Positions 33,226 to 44,526 of a stretch of DNA of 64,000 nt are shown here, one piece after another. The stretch spans positions 186,001-250,000 of the forward strand of contig JAKEKT010000024.1 of NCBI GenBank assembly GCA_021495925.1, read 5' to 3'. The translations under genes and the position numbers were made by a program. How positions within the stretch are numbered: position 1 is the stretch's first letter; each line of letters opens with the position of its first letter. The notes below the pieces were generated by a model that was not told the DNA's origin, did not search any database, and was given only the letters and a program-made list of their open reading frames with translations. This DNA comes from Diplodia intermedia. Lineage: Eukaryota; Ascomycota; Dothideomycetes; Botryosphaeriales; Botryosphaeriaceae.

Positions 33226-35658
33226 ATGCATTCCAATGACGTTCCCGAATCCAAGACCGATGTGTATGCCATGTCGCCCTCCACTTCTCATCCCAGTAAA
33301 CCTAATTCATCCATAGACTGATCATCGGTGCTGGCCCGGCGGGCTTGTCGGCCGCCTACTGGATGGCGCAGTACGGCGTCAACGCTCGCATCATCGACAA
33401 ACGCGGCACCAAGATCTTCAACGGCCAGGCTGACGGCCTACGAGCACGCTCGCTGGAGCTGTTCGACAGCATGGGCTTCCTACCCCGGGTGACTCTGGAG
33501 AGCAAAACCGGCACCGAGCTTCGCCTCTGGGTAGGTTCCGCGTGCTTCGAGTATTTGGGCCAACCCCCCTGCTGACCTGACATGATAGAACTCCGATGGG
33601 AAAGGAGGTCTCCACAAATCGGGAAGCATCAAATGGGGCAAAGAGGCATACTCCAAGTCCCGCTTTGCCATCGTCGGCTTGAACCAGGGCAGAATCGAAC
33701 GCTTCATGTTGGACGCCATCAAGGAGGCCAAACCGGACCTTGAGGTCGAGCGCGGCATCATGGCCGAGACGCTCGAATGCGACGAGACGCTCGCGGCAGA
33801 CCCGGACGCTTACCCGATCACGGTCAAGTTGAGGACGCTGAGCGAAGACGAGGCTAATCCTTCGCCGGCATACGGGTCTTCCGGTGTGCGCGATGGACTG
33901 TTTCGCAGTAACCTGTCGCCGGACGACTGGGAGGACCTGATCAACAAGAGCAAGGCCAGGGCAGGAACGACGGAGGTGGTCAAGGCGAAGTACATCATCG
34001 GCTGCGACGGAGCGCACAGCTGGACGAGGAAGCAGCTGGGCATCAAAATGGAGGGAGCAGCTACCGATTTCATCTGGTACCATTGATCCACCGACACCGC
34101 TCTCTTCTCGTTCTTCTCGCTGACCTATGTTAGGGGTGTCATGGACGTCGTCCCCATCTCGAACTTCCGTGAGAAATATCCCTTCAGCATCCAGCCTTGA
34201 AGCTCACTAACGGTTGTGTAGCGGACATGCGTCACGCCTGCACCATCAAAAGCGACGCCGGCACCATCCTGCTGATCTGCAGGGAACGTGGCCTCATGCG
34301 CCTCTACATCTCTCTGTCCTCGTTCGACGACCCGTCCAGGCACGTCGACCGCTCCACCATCAATCTCGACGTGCTCAAAGCCACCGCCCAAAAGATCCTC
34401 CACCCTTACAAATTCGACTTCAAGATCTGCGATTGTACGCCACCGCTCCTCACCATTCCGAGCGTGACCAACACTGACTCCTCCTTCTTCCAGGGTGGTC
34501 CGCCTACCAGGTCGGCCAGCGCGTCGCGTCCGGCATGTCCGATCCGACCAACCGCATCTTCATCTCAGGCGACGCCTGCCACACGCACTCGCCCAAGGTC
34601 GGCGCCGGGATGAACATCAGCATCCAAGGTACGATACATACCCCATCACCGCCCCCCTCCGGCTCTCTCAAACGCAAGGAAGAAGCCCACGACTGACCCC
34701 AAACCGCGCAGACGGCTTCAACATCGGCTGGAAAGTCGCGTCCGTCGCCGCCGGCCTCTCGCCGGCCTCCATCCTGCCCACGTACGCGCTGGAGCGGCAC
34801 CCCATCGCCGAGCGCCTCGCCGAGTTCGACCGGCACTGGTCGCGCCTCTTCCTGCCGGACGACAAGAGGAGGAAGTTGGCCGAGGAGGAAGAAGAGCCGG
34901 CCGCCGCCATCGCCGCCCTCGCCGAGGAGGAGGAGGACGGCGACGGCGAGGGGAGGGCGGCGCCGAAGCCCTCCTCGGCCTCGTCCGCGTCGGACGCCGC
35001 CTTCGCCGCCGCCAACGCCCGCTTCGAGGACTTCGCCCAGGGCTTCAAGCTCGACTACCCGCCCAGCATCCTCGTCGCGCGCTCCGGCGCCACAAAGGCG
35101 GCCGGCACCCGCCTCATGCCCGGCGAGCGCTTCTGGCCCGCCAAGCTGACGAGCCAGACGGACGGCTGCGGCATGTGGACGACGGGCATCATGCGCAGCG
35201 ACGGCCGGTGGCGCGTCGTCGTGCTCGCGGGCGACGTCGTGGGCGTCCCCGGCCAGATGGCGAGGGTGACGGCGCTGTGCGACCGGCTCCTCCAGGGGAA
35301 CCTGAAGGCGATGACGATGGCCGGGGGGAAGAAGTTTGGGGGCCATGCCGGCGGCTTGGTGGATGTGATGGCGGTGCATTGCGGCGTGAGGGATGCGGTC
35401 GAGCTGTTCGATTTCCCCGAGGCGTTGAGGCCGGTCGACGCCGAGAGGGGCGTGGATTACTACAAGATCTGGGTGGATGAGAGGAGCGAGACCGATGGCG
35501 ATCGCGACGGCGAGGCGTACGCGAAGTGGGGCGTGGATCGGGCGAGGGGCGCCGTGTTGGTGATGAGGCCGGATCAGTGCATTGGTTGGTACGGGGACTT
35601 GGAGGATGTGGAGGAGATGGAGAGTTATTTGGAGGGCGTGCTCAAGCCCGCGTTGTAG
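33226..35658 (+). CDS. FAD monooxygenase, phenol 2-monooxygenase type
   Basis: 689 residues from seven exons: 33226-33263, 33317-33530, 33589-34076, 34134-34168, 34222-34434, 34494-34628 and 34712-35658. Class A flavin hydroxylase with a GAGPAG nucleotide motif at about residues 16-21, NQGRIERFMLD, GCDGAHSWTRK near 221-231, WGVMDVVPISNFP, and the second FAD motif GDACHTHSPKVGAG near 354-367. The C-terminal thioredoxin-fold dimerisation domain of phenol hydroxylases follows from about residue 485. Between them lies an unusual acidic, Ala/Ser-rich insertion (about 426-480). Expected reaction: NADPH-dependent ortho-hydroxylation of a phenol or related aromatic. Related enzymes also act in polyketide pathways, so the substrate is open. 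The first exon is only 38 bases. Confidence 0.9.
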
Positions 35659-37442
35659 ATGTTGGAGAGGGCCTTGCGTGTACCTTGATTCTTCCCCCAG
35701 ACCCGAATTTACCAGAAGACAGTCAGTGTCGTCAAAAGCGACACTCTTGCTCTGGAAAACCCTTCGGAAGGTCATCTCTCAACCACATATAGAATGTTAC
35801 ATGCTTGTCTTGACGGCTATGGATCTTTCGTTTCCGCTTGAAAACAAGCAAAGCAGTGTCATTGATCTAGGGCGAGGAATGCTTTGAAACTCCAGAATTT
35901 CGAGAAATCCGGAGGTCTAGTGGACGCTAAAAGGGAATCGTGAACGCTGTGGGCATTGTGTGAAAAGCCGAGTTACAGGTTTCTTCAGGTACACTGCTTG
36001 TGCGTTGTCCAAAATGACAGGCGAGTGATGCGTGGCTAGGTCGACTCTGCGAATCTGATAGTTTCTTTACTGTGATGGTAATCACTGTTGATTTTGCTGC
36101 CGAAAGCCCTTGGAGTAATCGCCGCGTTTCCAGGTGAAGATGGGCAGCCAGGCAAAGACTGCGCGAAATAGATGGCCAAGTCCGAAGAGCTTTGGGAAGA
36201 GAGACTCGTTGGGGAACCAAATCATCGGGCTGGCAACCGGCAAGAACTGCTGTGCCGGAGTTTTTATTTTTTTTATTTTGCTCTGCATGGATAGCATTTA
36301 GAGCTGAAGCCTCATCGCGAGCACATGAATTGCAATATGCGACTGGCTTGGTAGCTACCCGTCCGTTTAACCTATCAGGACACCGACTTTCACAGTCGAT
36401 AGCGAACAGTCCGCGCCACGGGAAGCTCGTAAAGATAAACTAGCCGAGAGGGCTTTCGCCAAACAGCGTGCATCTCCGACGCCACCGATTGCCGGACCGG
36501 GCCGCGCTTAGGGCCTTTTTTTGCTTTTTGCTTTTTTGAAGCCTCAGGAACAACCATACCCGACGATCACCTTTTTTGAAAGCTGAGATAATCGAAGCTT
36601 TCGACTACATGCAGCCTTCATTGGTCATCCTTTCGCGCGCTGCTAGCATTTCCGTCACTCATCGAAACACATCCGACTCTTTTGCGGATTTCTCGGTGAT
36701 TTCCTGGATAGGCAGGATCCGAATGCCTGTGGCGAACGCCGAGCTCTATAAGATTCGCGATATGTATGGCGAGACGAGGGAATGCCCAGCGGGATGCCTC
36801 TGTTGTCCACTCGTTGATCTTTGAGCAGATCCCGACACCACCATCCACACTCACGACGACCGGGACCGACTTCTCCTCCGTCGAACCTGCCTGCCCGCCA
36901 TCGAGACGATCGAGAGAAAAGGAATCTCTACACCGGCTCTCGCCCCCAACATCCCCGGGGGGTACGTACGACAGCACCACCTCCTGGATGCATCCCGACG
37001 AACGGCGTGTCGTCAAGGGCGGCGTGTCCCGTCGAGTGCGCGCCTCGTCAGGGTTTCGGGCAACGGCGCGGGCGTCTCGACCATTGGCAGCGCCCACCTC
37101 TTACAGCTTCGCTGACCCTACGTCTTCCGTTTCCGTTGCTTCGGCCTCGGCGACTAGTGGTAGCAGCGCTGCTGCTAGTTCCTGCTTCTGCTTCTGCCAG
37201 CGCGTCTGGCTCCGCGGCGCCGAGTACCGTTTCTGGCTCTGCCGGGTCGAAGGTGGTTGGTGGTGGGCATGGGTGGCCTGCTCGGTGGCTTGATGGCTCT
37301 GATGCCGGCGCTGTAAAAATCAATGAGCTCTGACGGCTGTGAATAGAACATGTAGATAAGAAACCACGCAGTTATGTATAATTCCACCTACGCGACAGGA
37401 CCCACGCTCTTCTTCCTCTTCCCCACGAAACCTCAAAACACG
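35659..37442. other. intergenic stretch with a possible broken Ser/Ala-rich ORF
   Basis: No intact gene supported. From about 37100 to 37315 Ser/Ala/Gly-rich coding-like sequence appears in successive plus-strand frames: SVSVASASATSGSSAAA, then PASASASASGSAAPST in the next frame. A hydrophobic VGMGGLLGGLMALMPAL tail in the third frame ends at a TAA near 37314. That resembles the end of a GPI-anchored wall protein broken by two frame changes, but chance in GC-rich DNA is possible. The rest (35660-36560) is AT-richer and featureless. Confidence 0.3.
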
Positions 37443-38695
37443 TCAGCCATTCCCCTGCACACCAGCCCCCCTCTCAAACACCCTCGCACTCCCATCCCCA
37501 CCGATATAGTACAACACCTCCTTCTCCTCCATCCCATGCTCCTCCCCATCCCCATCCCCATCCTCCTCCCCATCCCCGTTATCCCCCCTCGTAACCCTCA
37601 ACACCCCGCTCACATCCGCCGCAAACCCTGTATCCAACAGCCGCAAACTCATCACCCAATCCGCCACGTGCGCCAGCCCGACCACCAACGCCGCCTGCCC
37701 CGCCTCCAGCGGCGTGCCGCCAGCGAAGACCCGCCCCTTGTTGCCGTCGTCGTCGTTCCGCGCCGTGACCGCGTCCACGGCCGCCGCCACGAGCGGCGCG
37801 TCCGCCGACACCGACGCCACGGCGGCGTGCACGTCGCCGCGCAGCGCGAGGAGGGTCGAGGCGAAGTCCGCGGGTGTCGTCGTCGTCGTCGTCGTGGCGT
37901 TGGCGTTTGCGGCGGCGGCGGCTATTGCCTCGGTGGCGGCGAGGAGGAGGTCCGGGGCGTCGAGGACGAGGAGGATGCGGCGGGCGGGCGAGTGCGCGGT
38001 GAGGTGGGCGCGGGCTTTGCGGACGACGGCTTCGAGGTGGGGGAGCGTGGGGGCGGTGAGGCGGAAGGTCGGTGGTGGTGGCGCTGCTGAGCTGGCGGGG
38101 GTGGGTCTGTTGGGAGCGGCGGAGGGTTGCTGCTGCTGCTGCTGTTGTTGTTGTTGTTGTTGTTGCGGCGATGTTGGCGGAGGGCCGCGGGGCGTGATGG
38201 TGCGGCCGGTGCGGACGGGGATGGGCGAGCTTGGAGCAGCGGCGGTGGGAGCTGGGGATGCGTTGTCGGTGGCGTCGGCGGGGAGGAAGAGGTTGGAGAG
38301 GCCGTCGACGAAGGCGAAGCGGTTCTGCTGGGCGAGACGGGCGAGATCGAGGCCCTGGCGGGGATTGAGGTCAGCGTGCAGCTTCGAAGTGGATGGATGG
38401 GTATGCTTACCCCCGCTCTGCGGCTTTCCGTCTTCCAGAAGTCCCAGTCGCGCAGGAAGCTGACTAGTATCACGGCCGTATCTTCATCTTGGCCTCTCAG
38501 CCCGTTGTTGGTTTCATGCGAGCTCGCGGCGGGCTTGCGCGCATCGTGTCCGGTGAAGGCGCCACATAGGTACCGGATGACCAGCCAATTGGTGCTGGCG
38601 CCGAGGACGCTTGTGAGGAGGTGCAACGAGCCGGCTGGAGGCAAGCGGACGTATGGCTGGAGCAAAGGCGGAACGCGAGACGAGGAAGGCGGCAT
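37443..38695 (-). CDS. ELP6: Elongator complex subunit Elp6
   Basis: 398 residues from exons (transcript order) 38695-38411 and 38354-37443. Elp6 forms the hexameric Elp456 ring with Elp4 and Elp5, a RecA-fold ATPase-like assembly that acts with Elp123 in wobble-uridine modification of tRNA. Support: an opening PP-LLQPYVRLPP type segment, LTSVLGASTNWLVIRYL, the AVILVSFLRDWDFW strand, then RFAFVDGLSNLFLP and a late ADWVMSLRLLDTGFAADVSG region, as in fungal Elp6. As expected, no Walker A motif is present. It is longer than the yeast protein because of a low-complexity insert near residues 140-200 including about 13 consecutive glutamines and a Pro-rich run. It is the one housekeeping gene within the accessory part of the window. 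Confidence 0.8.
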
Positions 38696-38904
38696 GGTGG
38701 AAGCTCAGGATGGCGGCCAAATTTTTTGGATGCGGGGCCCTTGGGAACGCGCCCGGTGTCGTCATCGCTCATGGCCCGTCACCATCACCAAATCATTCCT
38801 CAACATAAAATATCCATTCGTTATTCGTCACCTCGTAAGTAAGCCCAGCTATACTCCGGCCCATTTCCGTGTCCGATCAGCAATTTGTTTGCCCAGTTCC
38901 TTTC

Positions 38905-40312
38905 CTAGCCCTCCAAAAACGGTCTCTCCGCCTGCGGCGTAATCCTGATCATATGCCTTCTGGTCTTTCCTTCTTCCACTCTGAAGTCCCTCAATGCCGA
39001 GCTTTGCCTTTGTTAGCTTTGATTTATTCAGATTGGCATCGTGTCTTTCTTACTGCTGCGTCACACGGTTGTCGTAGACCACGACTGTCCCCGGCTTCCA
39101 ACGCACCCGAATGTGCCAGTCCTGCCCACGTTCGATGTGGTCGAAGAGAAAGTTGAGAAGCGCATCTGCGAGGACTAGTCAGTACAGCGCGCCAGCTGTA
39201 TTTTCTCGATACCGGATCATTGCAATACCGCTTTCCTCTCGCTTCCATCCAACGATTCTCTTGGTGTACAGTCTGTTGACGTAGAGAGAATATTTCTTGG
39301 TCACCTGCGAGCCTTCTGTTAGTCCAGGAACCCTGTACGCAATCTCATCAAAAGGTCATGGCCTACAGGGTGAAGGCGAATAACAGGATGCTCTGTCTCA
39401 ACCGGCTCGCGGATGTAGCGGTCTCGGTGATCGTGAACTGATGCTTGATCGTGGCCAGAATGCACGGCACGCAGCCCATGGAGCCTCTCGCGAAATGATT
39501 CAGACAAATGCTCATAGGCTGCTGTGGCCGAAAGGTAGAGTGTGTCGCCACCGGACGGCGGTGTACTCAGCACGAAAAAGGTCGTGGTCCCCATGCCATT
39601 GCTTGCACCCGGTAAGTAATCTCTCAGGGACTGGGGACAACGACTGCAAAGCTTACATCTCGTAGCTCATGTCACTGTGCCATTTGACGCTCGTTGTGTT
39701 GTCTTTGATCTCATTGTCGACAGCGCCCGCACTTGACCCCGTCAGCATGAAGATTTCAAGAACACAGGGCGACACATACGTAAAGTCACGGTAGACGGGC
39801 AGTATCTCCGGATAGTCTTTGATCTGCCCGCCCATTTGGTGGACATGTAGCGGGCCAAAGTGCTTCCCATACTCTCTCCAGCGCTCCGGTCCAGCCTCCG
39901 AAAAGTCTTGGTCTTTGAAAATGACAACTCCCCTCTCGGCTGCAAGCAGTGCAAGCTCATCCAGTTGTGCTGAAGACAAGCTGCTCAACTGAATGCCACT
40001 GATCTCGGTCCCGATAGCCGGCGTGATCTCGTCAACCACAGCATCCGGTGCACCGAGAAGATTTGGCTTCTTCGGATAAGCCCGGAGACCGACATCCTCA
40101 TGTGCGAACTCTTGCAGTGGAGGCTGCAACCCGGGCGTGTGATGTGACAGATATCCCTTGTATTTGTACTGCAGCAGAGTTCAATTATGGGCTTTGCTTT
40201 CGTTCATACTTCGACTGACCTCTTCTTTATCATAGTCTATGGACGTCTCCGCACGCAACTGCACCTTCGGCTGATTCCCAGAGGATTGCGTCGTCCATGT
40301 CTCGGTCGCCAT
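38905..40312 (-). CDS. TauD/JLP1-type 2-oxoglutarate dioxygenase
   Basis: 358 residues from seven exons in transcript order: 40312-40220, 40168-39780, 39731-39657, 39601-39367, 39304-39229, 39165-39054 and 39001-38905. Taurine/sulfonate dioxygenase family (TauD/TfdA), releasing sulfite from organosulfonates or acting on related acids. Iron ligands: the His-x-Asp of KWHSDMSYE near 178-180 and a distal His about residue 327 in DNRVTQHSALRDF. The cosubstrate Arg is in TRRHMIRITPQAERP near the C-terminus. AVVDEITPAIGTEISGIQL at the start of the domain is also typical. The last acceptor was chosen to restore the VTQH motif. It is divergent from a Dal5-family permease with 604 bases between starts, a layout that suggests uptake and cleavage of one substrate. 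Confidence 0.88.
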
Positions 40313-40916
40313 GGCCAAGGCGCTGGTAGTAGTCTTCAAGATACGGCGAAGCGGTCAGGCCGGCAAAGAAGAAGTCGAAAAACGAAGCGAAGATATGCTT
40401 CACGCCAGAGAGAGCTGTAGTCATTTTTTTGTATGCTGTATCTTCGGTGCTGGCATGGCTGTTGCCGATGCTCTCCCACTCTGTTTAAGCAATCGGTCGC
40501 TGCATTGCGACATGATCCCGACCCCATACGCCATTCCGCAGACAACCCATGCAATGCGGCAACCATCCCCACCGGACCCCGACCTGCAGGGGCATGACCC
40601 CGCCGATATGTCTTGCTGCTTATTCGATGTCGTGCACGGAACTGTCTATTTCAGCAGTTCTTTATCAGTTCGCATCATTTGACCCGCCCATTGCTGCAAC
40701 ACGCTTCCCCACTGCTGACCTACCAACTCACATGTCGCTTATTTGCCATATCGGATATCATGGCGTGCTGCCGACACAGCAGCGGCGCAACCTGTTTTCG
40801 AACTGCGCCGAGCAACCTTTTCGAAGAGTGATGCGTGCGCGTGGCATACATAGACTAAAGGCCTCTCCAATGCCGCCTCTTACTGGCCTCCACAGCTTCC
40901 GCCGCGATCCGGGACC
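40313..40916. promoter_or_regulatory. divergent promoter of dioxygenase and permease
   Basis: 604 bases between the two start codons. Several short open frames on both strands look random. No clear TATA element or paired regulator site is asserted, but the shared position makes co-regulation likely. Confidence 0.45.
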
Positions 40917-42961
40917 ATGGCATCCGAGTCGCCAAAAACTGAGGACACCATCGTTACTGTGGCGCCGCAGCAGCAATCCTTCGGCGATGCTGGTGAGGAG
41001 CATTTGTCAGCTGCTGAAGTTCCAAAGAGCCGCACATCAAAACTGGCCCGTAAGATTTGGGGAGATGATGCACGAGAGCGCAAGTACCTTCGGAAAGTTG
41101 ATGGCATCTTTTTGTGAGTTACAGGCTAGTTTGCATCGTGAAAAGCGGCTCTGCGGTCTAATCAATACACAGTTCCTACGTCCTGTTGGGTTATTTCATC
41201 AAATATCTTGACCAAGAAAATTACAGTAAGCACAAACTCTTCCCGGTCAAATTACAAAATTGAGGCAAGGAAAACATGCGAATATATCAAATCTCCACTC
41301 TGTCGTACAAAGAGCTGATGGTGATTTTCGCATTCAGGCAATGCCTTCGTTAGCGGGATGAAAGAGGATGTAAGCCAATCAATGACGTTTGATTTATCTC
41401 TGCAAGACTAACCTAACGTTCAACCGTAACAGCTCGAGCTCTACGGCAACGAGAGGAATCTCCTGAATACGTTCTTCAACATCGGCATCATCATCGGCAC
41501 CGTCCCAAGTCAGATGATCCAGCTAAAGTATGTCCGGCCATCCATATGGATTCCATCCTGTGAATTGATCTGGTCCGTCCTGGTCATGCTCATGGCCAGC
41601 GCGAAGAACATCGAAACCATCTACGCCCTCCGCTTCTTCGTTGGTCTCCTGGAGTCGTGTGCCTTCCCCGGCTACGCCGCTATCTTGGGAAGCTGGTACG
41701 GACCGTCCCAGCTAGCCAAGCGCATGGCGCTGTTCGAGCAGAGCAGCGGCATCGCCGGCATGTTCAGCGGCTACCTGCAAGCCGGTTTGTATACGGGTTT
41801 GAACGGCACGGCCGGCCTGGCCGGTTGGAGATGGCTGTTCATCTTCGATGGCATCATCTCGATCCCAATCGCCATCTGGGGCTTCTTCGCGATTCCGGAT
41901 CTTCCGAGCAATACACGGGCATTCTACTTGAATGCCGACGTGGGTGAAGACACACCGCATCGGCGTAGCAACTGGCTGACATTTCCGACCAGGATCGTGC
42001 CTACGGCATCCAACGCATGAAGAAGATTGGACGCAAACCTCCCAAGAAGCTCACATGGAAGGCCCTCAAAGACGTCTACACAAGCTGGCAAATCTGGGCC
42101 TTCGTCATACCGTACCTGTAAGCTTTTTCGCTCAACGAGGTGCACAACAGAGCTTCTCCGACTAAACGGCCATCAGAATGGTAGCCGAAGCCTACATGGG
42201 CCGCACCTTCTTCAACCTCTACCTGAAAGACCGAGGCTATTCCGTCGTGCAAACCAACATCCTGCCCACCGCCGGCAATGCCGTCAGCATCGTCGCGGCT
42301 TTCGTTTTCGGCTGGCTGTCGGACGCGTCCGGATCACGGCTGTTCGTGGTCAACATCGTGCAGGCGATCGTGCTCGTGTCCAACATCATCATGGTGGTGT
42401 GGCACGTGCCGGAGGCGGCGCTCATGGCGGCGTTCTACCTCGCGTATGTGGGAAGCGCGGCGCAGCCGGTGGTCATCGTGAGTGGACAGCTCTTCCGAAA
42501 AGACGAGGTCGGGCGGATACTGACCGAGAACGCCGTCTAGTCTTGGGGCCATGAGATCACGCAGCACAACGCCAATTTGCGGCAATTGCTTGTGGCGACG
42601 GGCAACATCTTTACGTATGCGTTTGGCGCTTGGGTTCCCGGTAAGTCTACTATTGGTTTTGCCTGTCGTAATCTGCATGCATTGTGCTGACTCTGGCATG
42701 CAAACAGTCGTGCTGTTCCCTACGCAGGACGCTCCGCATTACAAGTACGGCTACCAGTTCTTGATCGCGTTCGGTTTTCTAGCTGTTGGGGGGATGTACC
42801 TGTTGGATTATCTGTACAAATGGGACAGGTTGTGGTTATACCCCATTGAATCGCAGTGCAACCGCTGACACCCAAACAGAAAACATCACCCTGAGAGGTA
42901 CCGAAGTGCTGAGGATGGATCCGATGAACCAGATGAATATATTCAGGGAAGTACAACGTAG
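40917..42961 (+). CDS. MFS permease, allantoate/nicotinate (Dal5/Tna1) family
   Basis: 505 residues from nine exons: 40917-41113, 41173-41225, 41338-41369, 41433-41939, 41993-42117, 42177-42477, 42541-42640, 42708-42828 and 42880-42961. Anion:cation symporter family of the plasma membrane. Diagnostic blocks are the cytosolic RKVDGIFFSYVLLGYFIKYLDQ entry, NAFVSGMKEDL, YGNERNLLNTFFNIGIIIG, RFFVGLLESCAFPGY, and the late SWGHEITQHNANLRQL and QDAPHYKYGYQ. About twelve membrane segments are expected. Members carry allantoate, nicotinate, pantothenate, biotin precursors or sulfonates (Seo1-like). With the TauD gene alongside, a sulfonate or similar organic acid is the best guess. The 41226-41337 intron (112 bases) is longer than its neighbours and the 42829-42879 intron has a weak GTTGTG donor. 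Confidence 0.87.
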
Positions 42962-44526
42962 CTTTTCTGGCGTCGCAGCTTGAAGCGCGTTGTTGTCAGC
43001 GGTGTTCCGAAAGCACGTACGTGCACAAAAGGAGGATCAGTACAGGTAGTCCAACGTGGAGAGCAACTGGGACCAACACCAATATACAGGATACTTCCAC
43101 GCGCAGCTAGGTTGTCGCCTTCTTCCCCGTCTTCCCGCATACCCAAGGAGAAGAACGCGGCGCTGGTGGTGTCCGGGTTGGGCGAGCCGGGCGTGAAGAG
43201 GGGGGATGTTGGGAGTGGTGTAGGGGATGATGGACGGAAAGCTTGACGATGATCATGATGATGTGAGGAGGTAGTGCCGGAGTGGTGGTTGGTGGTGATG
43301 TTTGGTCTATAGACCGTAAGAGGATTGGGTCTACTTGCCGGGTAGTAATGTAATGTTATTGACAGAGCCAAACATTAACGAAAGCCTTCATGATTGAGTG
43401 TGCAAAGCTTTTGTGACGCTTCGACTCATCAATCATCCCATGGGCTCTCGGCGCGTCGTCCGTTCATTGAACACTTCCAACTCAACAGGTCCCGTCCGTA
43501 AGACGAGGTTCAGCTCTACCACTAAAATTTGACCATCAAGGAGCTCTGGCATTGGGGAAAAAAAGCATTCAAACCACTAAGCAGATCATAAGATCACCAA
43601 CGTATCCGACGCATCTTGACACTTCTCTCAGCATTTACTAGTACACACTACAGAAACCTTTCTCCCTTCATCGGCTCGTCATCGCCCTGCAAAATGCTCG
43701 AATAAAAAGAGAAAATCAAAAAAATGCGAAATCAAGGCAACGGGCCAACCCTCACCACCGATGCAAAGTCCCCGAGAACGGGAACGCGGCCCGACGGCGA
43801 GGACTGGTCCGCGCAGGTATAACCTTTCCCTTCAAACCGCCGTCAAAAGTCTCTCGAAGACGCTTTATGCCGCATGAAACATGCACACCAACAAACAGCA
43901 ACTATGGAAGCGAGCCTGCTGTAGGCATAGCAACCGTGGTATTTTCTCCACAAACGCCTTGACGATGACGAAGATGGGCGCGATAAGAAGTACGAAAAGA
44001 AGAAGGGATCTGGTGAAGGCTGCGCTGGGGCAGCGTGGGGGCCCACGTAATAACAAAAAAATGCGTCTCTAATTAGGGAATACCGCGATTCCACACTATG
44101 AAGAGCACGCCTCACCAGTCCTCTTTTTTTGCGAGAGCGAGAATGAAACCCGAACTGTTGTAAACGAGGAAAAGGTATCTGTGCGAATGAATGGGAAATC
44201 GAAAAGAAACAAAAAACGCATAGCGTGGCTGAAGCAAAACAGCTGGGGTACTAGGGGCACTAAAATTCGAGGTACGGGGAATAAACAATCGTGAAATAAA
44301 AAGCAGCAAACGAACAGCAGCAATAATAAGTGAACTCCTCGCAGCTGGCGTGACAATTCATGGTCCCGAATCCGGCAAACAGCACATTCCAGCGGCATGT
44401 TTGAAGCGTGAAAGAGGCGGCTCGCCTCATCGATCCATCATCGCAGCGTCCTGCCTGTGACTTATCCATAATGGTGGGGAAGTAACATGAGCCGTCCATT
44501 GCCAGATCAATGTCTTCGCCACTTCG
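42962..44526. other. gene-free stretch at the accessory/conserved boundary
   Basis: 1.6 kb with no gene supported. The right half (43700-44520) is A-rich with a few TAAT and ATAAAA clusters and is probably the long 3' untranslated region of the kelch gene, whose stop is at 44527. The minus-strand frame at 42943-43371 is Pro/Ser/Thr-rich and unconvincing. Confidence 0.5.

Noticed and set aside
39002..39053. TauD protein ending at the TAA after VTQQ, or using the acceptor nearer the GACTTC
   Set aside because: Either choice loses the distal iron-binding His; the AAAG acceptor at 39003-39002 gives VTQHSALRDF and a full C-terminal Arg motif.
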